From Bacteroidales bacterium (lineage in GTDB: Bacteria; Bacteroidota; Bacteroidia; Bacteroidales; SM23-62), in contig JADHVS010000223.1 of the NCBI GenBank assembly GCA_016783865.1, positions 1-6,984 on the forward strand: a DNA stretch of 6,984 nucleotides, written 5' to 3'. This document shows positions 1-6,984 of this stretch, in pieces. The position numbers were made by a program, and so were the translations under genes. The notes under the pieces were generated by a model that worked only from the letters and a program-made list of their open reading frames with translations, was not told the origin of the DNA and ran no database searches. Positions within the stretch are counted from its first letter, which is position 1. Each line of letters begins with the position of its first letter.

Positions 1-85
1 CTTTTAGTTCATCAACAAAAACAAATTGTTCTTCTTTTGGCAACGAGAGAAGGAAAGATCTAATATCTTCTTTTGATAGTTCCAT
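1..85 (-). CDS. N-terminal fragment of an unidentified protein (cut by left edge)
   Basis: The minus strand carries an ATG at 85-83 followed by 28 uninterrupted codons to the window edge. The visible peptide begins MELSKEDIRSFLLSLPKEEQ and continues FVFVDELK. It is short, charged and amphipathic, with no signal peptide, so a cytosolic protein with a helical N-terminus is likely. The pattern of a hydrophobic helix, then LPKEEQ, then another helix recalls several small Bacteroidota proteins such as antitoxin-like or adaptor-like helical bundles, but 28 residues cannot decide this and no family is claimed. It is transcribed divergently from the caspase-like gene, so the two could share a regulatory region. 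A plus-strand frame is also open here (3-104), but its serine/arginine-rich translation looks less protein-like. Confidence 0.5.
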   Translation of the reverse strand, partial: MELSKEDIRSFLLSLPKEEQFVFVDELK

Positions 86-101
86 GAAAGGATATTTTCA
101 A

Positions 102-132
102 TAAAGATACAATAATAATCGCTATTTTAAAC
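102..132 (-). promoter_or_regulatory. Possible Bacteroidota-type promoter for the left-edge gene
   Basis: On the minus strand, TATCTTTA at 109-102 matches the Bacteroidota -7 consensus TAnnTTTG at seven of eight positions. GTTTA at 132-128 lies 18 bases upstream, where the -33 TTTG-like element is expected. The gap to the ATG at 85 would allow only a short leader. Both elements are AT-rich and could occur by chance in this composition, so the call is tentative. Confidence 0.2.
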
Positions 133-166
133 TACAGCCGAGAAAGATTATAATCAACTGCTAACA

Positions 167-988
167 TTGAGGAATCAATCCGGCAACATAAGCAGAGGAC
201 CTAAAACAGTATATACTGAAGATTTAAAGGGAGAAATCAACAAACCCGGTAAAACAAATTACGCCCTTGTAATAGCCACAAATGATTACAATGATAATCA
301 GGACTGGCGTGACCTGAGGAATCCGGTTAATGACGCAACTGAAATTGAAAATATTCTCAAAAACAGGTATGGATTCCTTGTGAAGACCCTGGTAAATAAG
401 CCAAGGGACAGCATTCTGTTAGCCATTATTGATTATAAGGCAAAGTTGCAGGAAAATGATAATCTTTTGATATTTATTGCAGGACACGGGTATTTTGATC
501 TGGACTATTCAGATGGTTTTATAGTAACAACCGATTCTAAGCCCCTGAACTCTGATTTTGGCAGGGACAGCTACCTGCAGATGGCTAAATTAAACAGGTT
601 AATTGACAACCTTCCTTCAAAGAATATCTTCATTATGTTTGATATTTGTTTTGGTGCTCACTTTGATTTTAATGCCAGGGATCTTTCACTCTCAGATTAT
701 AGTTCGGATATCTCTGATATAACTATAGACGAACTTATTGAAAGGAAGAAAGATTATTATACTAGAATTTATCTTGCTTCAGGTAAGGGTGAAGTCCCGG
801 ATTACTGGCAGAATTCGCTGAAACATTCACCTTTTGCATCAAAATTGATAGATATATTGAATAGCGAGGACGAGTTTGTTACACCAGGTAAAATTTTCAG
901 ATCAATGGAAAGAAATATTACAGAGCCAGTCTTAAAAGAGTTTGGTAGACATGAACCCAGGGGAGACTTCTTCCTTAAAGTGAATTGA
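167..988 (+). CDS. Caspase-like cysteine protease (peptidase C14), possibly N-terminally truncated
   Basis: This encodes a caspase/metacaspase-fold endopeptidase of clan CD; the substrate is unknown. Numbering from the TTG at 167 gives 273 residues. The fold runs from a first strand (NYALVIATNDY, about 31-41) through the His strand (LLIFIAGHGYFD, His107) and the Cys strand (IFIMFDICFGAHFD, Cys161), to a p10-like half with YLASGKGEVPD (202-212), HSPFASKL (220-227) and a closing GDFFLKV near the end. Both catalytic residues are present and the domain looks complete. No signal peptide or membrane segment is seen. No ATG precedes the domain: the first in-frame ATG is Met139, after the catalytic His. 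The frame is open upstream only to a TAA at 128-130, and the extra twelve codons (131-166) read like protein. So either TTG (or CTG at 158) is the start, or this is the 3' part of a longer protein, since bacterial caspase domains often sit behind other domains. Confidence 0.75.
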   Translation: MRNQSGNISRGPKTVYTEDLKGEINKPGKTNYALVIATNDYNDNQDWRDLRNPVNDATEIENILKNRYGFLVKTLVNKPRDSILLAIIDYKAKLQENDNLLIFIAGHGYFDLDYSDGFIVTTDSKPLNSDFGRDSYLQMAKLNRLIDNLPSKNIFIMFDICFGAHFDFNARDLSLSDYSSDISDITIDELIERKKDYYTRIYLASGKGEVPDYWQNSLKHSPFASKLIDILNSEDEFVTPGKIFRSMERNITEPVLKEFGRHEPRGDFFLKVN

Positions 989-1141
989 ACTTACTATATA
1001 CCAAATTCCCTTTCTTTATTATTCACGACTATTTAGTTTTCAACATCTCGTGTCATCTTTTTAGATTGCCCGGAAGACTGAGTTCCAACTATTTTGCTAT
1101 TTCAATTAAAAAAATTAATGTATAAATTACATTTAATTTTA

Positions 1142-1149
1142 TACCTTAG
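1142..1149 (+). promoter_or_regulatory. Possible -7 promoter element upstream of araA
   Basis: TACCTTAG matches the Bacteroidota -7 consensus TAnnTTTG at seven of eight positions and lies 41 bases before the araA ATG, leaving a plausible leader of about 35 bases. No clear TTTG is found 19-21 bases upstream, only an AT-rich stretch ending in AATG at 1117-1120, so this rests on one element. The rest of the 202-base gap from 989 to 1190 is AT-rich with no gene, convincing hairpin or recognisable operator. Any arabinose-responsive operator could not be identified by eye. Confidence 0.25.
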
Positions 1150-1190
1150 TAAATTATAGTAAACTTATTAATATTATAAAAAATCAACAA

Positions 1191-2666
1191 ATGGAATATC
1201 AGGTTTGGTTCATAACCGGCAGCCAGGATTTGTACGGGGAAGTAACCCTCAGACAGGTTGCAAAAGACTCAGAAGAGATAGCTATTGCACTTGATAAGGA
1301 AGGTGATTTCCCGGTTAAAATCATATATAAAAGTACACTCACTACACCAGATGAGATACTCTCTGTCTGCCAGCAGGCTAATGTAGATAATAAATGTATC
1401 GGTCTGATCGCATGGATGCATACTTTTTCTCCGGCCAAAATGTGGATTGCCGGTCTGAAAACGTTGAACAAACCATTTGTTCACCTCCATACCCAGTTTA
1501 ATCGCGATATTCCGTGGGATTCAATCGATATGGATTTTATGAACCTTAACCAATCGGCCCATGGGGGTCGTGAATTTGGTTTCATAGGATCCCGGATGAA
1601 CATCGACCGGAAAGTAATTGTCGGCCATTATAAGGAGCAAAGGGTCATAAATGAACTGGATACCTGGTTCAGGGCAGCCCTGGCCTGGCACGATTCACAG
1701 TCAATGAAAATAGCCCGTTTTGGAGATAATATGCGGGAAGTGGCCGTTACTGAGGGAGATAAAGTAGAAGCACAAATAAAATTTGGTTATTCTGTATATG
1801 GATATGGTGTGGGCGACCTGGTGAAATGCGTTAACGATGTAAAAGAGTCAGAAGTAAAACAACTGGTCGATATTTATCGGGATCAATATGAAATAGACCA
1901 AAAGGTATTTGATGAAAATTCAAGTTCTGTTCAGGAGGCTGCACGGATAGAAGCAGGCATGAAAAACTTTCTTGAGTCGGGCGGATTCCAGGCGTTTACT
2001 ACCACATTTGAAGACCTGCATGGACTGAAACAATTGCCGGGAATTGCTGTGCAGCGACTCATGGAAGCAGGATATGGCTTTGGAGCAGAAGGAGACTGGA
2101 AAACAGCAGCCCTGGTGAGAAGTATGAAGGTGATGGCATCCGGACTGGAAGGTGGTACATCATTTATGGAAGATTATACCTATCACCTGCATCCTGATGG
2201 TAACCGGGTATTGGGAGCCCATATGCTGGAGGTTTGTCCCTCAGTGGCTGATTCAAAGCCTTCCCTGGAGTTACATCAGCTCTCGATCGGCGGGAAGGAG
2301 GATCCGGTCAGGTTGGTCTTTAAATGTGCCCCTGGCAATGCACTCAATGCCACTGTCATCGACCTTGGAAACCGGTTCAGGATGATCGTTAATACCGTTG
2401 AAGTGACCGAAATACCCGATTTGCCGAAACTCCCTGTTGCACGTATATTATGGGATCCAAAACCCAACCTTGAAGTGGCAGCAGGTGCCTGGATTCTTGG
2501 CGGTGGTGCCCACCATACCGGATTCAGCCAGGTGGTAACCAAAGATCACATGGAAATTTTTGCCGGAATGGCCGGGATTGAATTTCTTCTCATTGATGAA
2601 GAAACATCGATTTCTGATTTCAAAAAGGAATTGCGCTGGAATGATGTCTATTACAAATTGATATAG
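1191..2666 (+). CDS. araA: L-arabinose isomerase (EC 5.3.1.4)
   Basis: AraA converts L-arabinose to L-ribulose in the cytosol, the first step of the isomerase route to D-xylulose 5-phosphate. The 491 residues are close to the roughly 500 usual for the family, and both ends are present. It opens with the family-typical WFITGSQDLYG (6-16) and contains LHTQFNRDIPWD (99-110) and MNLNQSAHGGREFGF (117-131). The metal-binding residues expected from the E. coli enzyme (Glu306, Glu333, His350, His450) correspond by motif to Glu300 (GAEGDWKTAAL), Glu327 (SFMEDYTYH), His344 (LGAHMLEVCPS) and one of His441/His442 (GGGAHHTGFS). No signal peptide is present. The ATG follows an A-rich leader, usual in Bacteroidota. 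No araB, araD, transporter or arabinosidase gene lies in the window, so it appears separated from the rest of its pathway. The assignment itself is secure; some AraA enzymes also accept D-galactose, which cannot be judged here. Confidence 0.97.
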   Translation: MEYQVWFITGSQDLYGEVTLRQVAKDSEEIAIALDKEGDFPVKIIYKSTLTTPDEILSVCQQANVDNKCIGLIAWMHTFSPAKMWIAGLKTLNKPFVHLHTQFNRDIPWDSIDMDFMNLNQSAHGGREFGFIGSRMNIDRKVIVGHYKEQRVINELDTWFRAALAWHDSQSMKIARFGDNMREVAVTEGDKVEAQIKFGYSVYGYGVGDLVKCVNDVKESEVKQLVDIYRDQYEIDQKVFDENSSSVQEAARIEAGMKNFLESGGFQAFTTTFEDLHGLKQLPGIAVQRLMEAGYGFGAEGDWKTAALVRSMKVMASGLEGGTSFMEDYTYHLHPDGNRVLGAHMLEVCPSVADSKPSLELHQLSIGGKEDPVRLVFKCAPGNALNATVIDLGNRFRMIVNTVEVTEIPDLPKLPVARILWDPKPNLEVAAGAWILGGGAHHTGFSQVVTKDHMEIFAGMAGIEFLLIDEETSISDFKKELRWNDVYYKLI

Positions 2667-2764
2667 AGTAAGTTAGGTGTCATTTGCACCACCCCAGATG
2701 GCATAGATTTTCGCAGGGAATCAATACTATCCATAACTATTTAATGATTTAGGCAGGAAATTTG

Positions 2765-2782
2765 CTCTGTGATCCCACAGAG
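2765..2782. other. Perfect 7-bp inverted repeat between araA and the next gene
   Basis: CTCTGTG (2765-2771) and CACAGAG (2776-2782) are exact reverse complements around a four-base loop, ATCC. The site is 98 bases after the araA stop and 43 bases before the ATG of the downstream exported-protein gene. The following bases (GTTATTAAAG) do not make a good U-tract, so a classical intrinsic terminator is only possible. The alternative is an operator or a leader hairpin for the downstream gene. Confidence 0.4.
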
Positions 2783-2825
2783 GTTATTAAAGAATTTCAT
2801 AATTTCGGATATCATTTTACTGTTG

Positions 2826-3353
2826 ATGAAAACAAAAACCCTTATCACAGCAGTATTGCTTTTCGTGCTTATTGCAGCAAATGCTCAACCAGGCCCACTA
2901 TTTATGGGAGACCTGCTGACCGTATTTAACTCCGATATAAACAAGTCCAAGTCCACTTTAGCTTCAAAAGGATTCAAGCTGGAGTTTAATGGTGAGGATT
3001 ATGAAAATGTCTTTTTTTACCAGTGGTACCATGGGCGCACTTCCCACCAGTCGGATGCATTCGTCATGAAATATGTGATCAAGGATCCTGAAAACTTTGA
3101 CTGGAAGGACGATTGTGTGGAATACATCACCTACTCACGGGACAATTATGTAAGTTGCATGAGGTATTGCGAATCTTCTCATATGCCGTTGCTTGAATCC
3201 GGTAAAAAAGAGTTCACCTTTACAGATTCCTATCTGCGCGATCCCGGTGATTACAACATCTACCAGAGCAGCAAATACTGGATCCACTTCAATGCAGTCC
3301 AGGAAGCCGATAAGATAGTCTACCGGGTCCTGATCAGAAAAATACCGGAATAA
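2826..3353 (+). CDS. Small exported protein of unknown function
   Basis: I do not recognise this family. From the ATG at 2826 the product has 175 residues. It begins MKTKT followed by a hydrophobic core (about residues 6-18) and AANAQ, a good Sec signal peptide with cleavage near Ala20 or Gln21. No lipobox cysteine is seen, so a soluble periplasmic or secreted protein is likely. The mature part (about 154 residues) is mixed alpha/beta in appearance, rich in aromatic residues (FFYQWYHG, 63-70; KYWIHF, 150-155), with three cysteines at 97, 111 and 115, the last two as CMRYC. A longer frame starting with GTG at 2769 exists, but it would bury the signal peptide behind 19 residues and runs through an inverted repeat, so ATG 2826 is preferred. 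The S9 peptidase gene follows after 68 bases on the same strand, so joint transcription and a role in the same compartment are possible but unproven. Confidence 0.8.
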   Translation: MKTKTLITAVLLFVLIAANAQPGPLFMGDLLTVFNSDINKSKSTLASKGFKLEFNGEDYENVFFYQWYHGRTSHQSDAFVMKYVIKDPENFDWKDDCVEYITYSRDNYVSCMRYCESSHMPLLESGKKEFTFTDSYLRDPGDYNIYQSSKYWIHFNAVQEADKIVYRVLIRKIPE

Positions 3354-3421
3354 CACCATAAATCTGGTAATTCTTTGTTCATTGCGGTTTTTTCCCCGAT
3401 GCATACCCTAATCCGATATAT

Positions 3422-5656
<2,235 letters not shown>

Positions 5657-5658
5657 AG

Positions 5659-5694
5659 AGTCCACGAGTCTGCAAGTCTGCAAGTCTGCAAGTC
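5659..5694. repeat. Tandem 8-bp repeat in the convergent intergenic gap
   Basis: Starting two bases after the S9 peptidase stop codon, the DNA has an 8-base period. Three exact AGTCTGCA units (5667-5690) are preceded by a diverged unit AGTCCACG (5659-5666) and followed by AGTC (5691-5694). The phase decays into AGTCAATA and AGTAAGAG up to about 5706. It occupies most of the 59-base gap between two converging genes. It codes for nothing visible and lacks the unit length and spacers of a CRISPR array. Similar short intergenic repeats arise by replication slippage. Confidence 0.9.
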
Positions 5695-5715
5695 AATAAG
5701 TAAGAGAGAATATCA

Positions 5716-6984
5716 TTAACCGTTTTTGGTCTGACGTATAGCCTCAAGCACTCTCTCCGGAGTCATTGGCATCTGATATAACCTGGCCCCGGTGGCATCG
5801 AAAATAGCATTTCCAACGGCACCACCCATGCAGATAATGGCGGGTTCGCCTCCACCATGAGGAACCGTTTCTTTACTTTCTACCAGCTCCACATCTATCT
5901 CAGGTGTCCAGGAGAACCTTGTAAACTCATAGGTGTCAAAATTCTTTGTCAGCATTTCACCGTTCTCGAATTTAATATCTTCGGAGAGGGCGTACCCAAG
6001 ACCCATTATAATGCACCCTTCAGCCTGAATGATGGCTCCTTGCGGGTTCACAACAAGCCCCATGTCCTGTGCACACGAAGCCCGTTTTACCTGGACATGG
6101 CCAGTAGACTTGTCAACTTCAATTTCAACGAATACTGCCACACAGGTGTCGGTATCGCTGCCACAAGCCATCCCGTATCCCCTGCCGCTCGGTCCCTTTT
6201 GAGGGGTGTAACCAAAGTTTTTAGCTGCTGCTTTTAATACTGTTATCATCCTTTCATATTCAAGGTTTTTCAGGCGAAATTCGAGTGGATCCATACCTGC
6301 CTTGAATGCCATTATATCTATCTGTTGTTCGCGTCCGAAAGTATTGGTGTTCTGTGCCGGAGCGCGCCAGGCACCGGTATAAAATGGATGCACCCTGCTT
6401 CCCCGTCCCCCGTCAATGGAAACTGTTTTATGATGGGGGATGGAATAGAATTGTGCTGCACCCCTGCTTCCTGCAAAATAGACTGAGTAATCCCAATAGG
6501 TAATGAGCCCCGATTCTGAAATACCAGAATTTATTTTAACTACGGCAGCCGGTCTCAGCCTGTCATAGAAAAACTCCTCCTCCCTGGTATAAACCAATTG
6601 AACAGGTTTGCCTGTGATTTTTGCCAGGCGGGCTGCTTCAACAGCTTGGGGATTAGAAGTTTTACCTCCAAAACCACCTCCCACAAAAATTTGCTTTAAA
6701 CGCACGTTTTTTAATGGTAATCCCAGTTCTTCGGAAATTTCCTCCCGGGTGGGATATGGTGTCTGGCATGAAGCCCATATTGTCATTTTATCCCCTTCCA
6801 TGACAGCCGTAGCAGTATGAGGTTCTATGGGTGCGTGAGCCACGTATCCATCCAGGTATTCTTCTTCAAAAATATGTGCGGCTAGTTCTTTTCCTTCACT
6901 CAGACTCCCTTTCTGGTCGACTTCCCGAATATTGGCCCCGTTTTTCACAAGGTGCTCAAAAATGTTTTCATCATTGATCCCGGT
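5716..6984 (-). CDS. Xanthine dehydrogenase-family molybdopterin-binding large subunit, C-terminal part (cut by right edge)
   Basis: This is the molybdenum-cofactor subunit of a xanthine dehydrogenase/aldehyde oxidase-type hydroxylase, which hydroxylates a carbon of an aldehyde or N-heterocycle and passes electrons to an iron-sulfur partner. The visible 422 residues end at a TAA (5718-5716); the frame is open to the edge, so the GTG at 6948 is an internal Val codon. Family members usually have about 700-780 residues, so over half is present. In visible-fragment numbering the cofactor motif GGGFGGK is at 102-108, GAWRAPAQ at 204-211, and the catalytic glutamate is Glu380 in GGGEP. HAPIEPH (50-56) and the tail PMTPERVLEAI are also family-typical. 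No signal peptide can be judged because the N-terminus is missing. Small [2Fe-2S] and FAD subunit genes, if present, would lie upstream, beyond the right edge. The substrate cannot be deduced; an isoquinoline-oxidoreductase-like or generic aldehyde oxidase role is equally possible. It converges with the S9 peptidase gene. Confidence 0.92.
   Translation of the reverse strand, partial: TGINDENIFEHLVKNGANIREVDQKGSLSEGKELAAHIFEEEYLDGYVAHAPIEPHTATAVMEGDKMTIWASCQTPYPTREEISEELGLPLKNVRLKQIFVGGGFGGKTSNPQAVEAARLAKITGKPVQLVYTREEEFFYDRLRPAAVVKINSGISESGLITYWDYSVYFAGSRGAAQFYSIPHHKTVSIDGGRGSRVHPFYTGAWRAPAQNTNTFGREQQIDIMAFKAGMDPLEFRLKNLEYERMITVLKAAAKNFGYTPQKGPSGRGYGMACGSDTDTCVAVFVEIEVDKSTGHVQVKRASCAQDMGLVVNPQGAIIQAEGCIIMGLGYALSEDIKFENGEMLTKNFDTYEFTRFSWTPEIDVELVESKETVPHGGGEPAIICMGGAVGNAIFDATGARLYQMPMTPERVLEAIRQTKNG

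Noticed and set aside
3..104. Plus-strand open frame at the left edge
   Set aside because: Its translation is rich in Ser, Arg and Lys with no protein-like pattern, while the opposite strand begins with ATG and gives a plausible charged helical N-terminus.
2676..2690. Hairpin GGTGT/GCACC ten bases after the araA stop as a terminator
   Set aside because: The stem is only five pairs including a G-T wobble, and no T-rich run follows.
2769..2825. GTG-started N-terminal extension of the 175-residue exported protein
   Set aside because: It places 19 residues before a well-formed signal peptide and overlaps the perfect inverted repeat at 2765-2782; the ATG at 2826 gives a normal exported protein.
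5659..5706. CRISPR array at the octamer repeat
   Set aside because: Units are 8 bases, directly abutting and without spacers; this is a simple tandem repeat.
5716..6948. Treating the GTG at 6948 as the start of the molybdopterin-binding subunit
   Set aside because: The frame continues without a stop to the window edge and the extra twelve residues read as protein; family members are far longer, so the gene is cut by the window.

Overview
The window looks like a chromosomal stretch from a member of the Bacteroidota, probably a Bacteroidales/Marinilabiliales-type anaerobe. This is inferred from several things seen together: starts lack Shine-Dalgarno sequences and some have A-rich leaders (for example before araA), the secreted proteins carry signal peptides ending in the Ala/Gln-type cleavage contexts common in this phylum, and the gene content is a caspase-like peptidase with the CFG-type cysteine motif typical of Bacteroidota, an S9 peptidase of a subfamily common in this phylum, and a bacterial xanthine-dehydrogenase-family subunit. 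No rRNA, tRNA, CRISPR array or insertion sequence is visible, so the assignment rests on protein style only.

Layout. (1) Positions 1-85, minus strand: the first 28 codons of a gene that runs off the left edge. (2) 167-988, plus: a C14 caspase-like protease with an intact His/Cys dyad but no ATG start; its frame is open back to 131, so it is either a TTG-started minimal protein or the 3' remnant of a longer one. (3) 1191-2666, plus: a full-length L-arabinose isomerase (araA) standing without other arabinose genes. (4) 2826-3353, plus: a small exported protein of unknown function. (5) 3422-5656, plus: a large exported serine peptidase of family S9 with an intact Ser/Asp/His triad. (6) 5659-5694: a tandem octamer repeat in the short convergent gap. 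(7) 5716-6984, minus: the C-terminal half or more of a molybdopterin-binding large subunit, cut by the right edge.

Functional links are weak. The small exported protein and the S9 peptidase lie 68 bp apart on the same strand and could be co-transcribed. The remaining genes look like unrelated neighbours: cytosolic sugar isomerisation, a possible stress or conflict protease, and a molybdenum hydroxylase convergent with the peptidase gene. The left part (caspase region) is visibly more AT-rich than the right (21 G/C in the 60 bases at 241-300 against 36 of 60 at 4441-4500), which fits, but does not prove, a different history for the caspase region.

I do not see a convincing undescribed multi-gene system. 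The best leads are the start-less caspase gene beside a divergent partial gene, the octamer array, and the altered active-site surroundings of the S9 peptidase.
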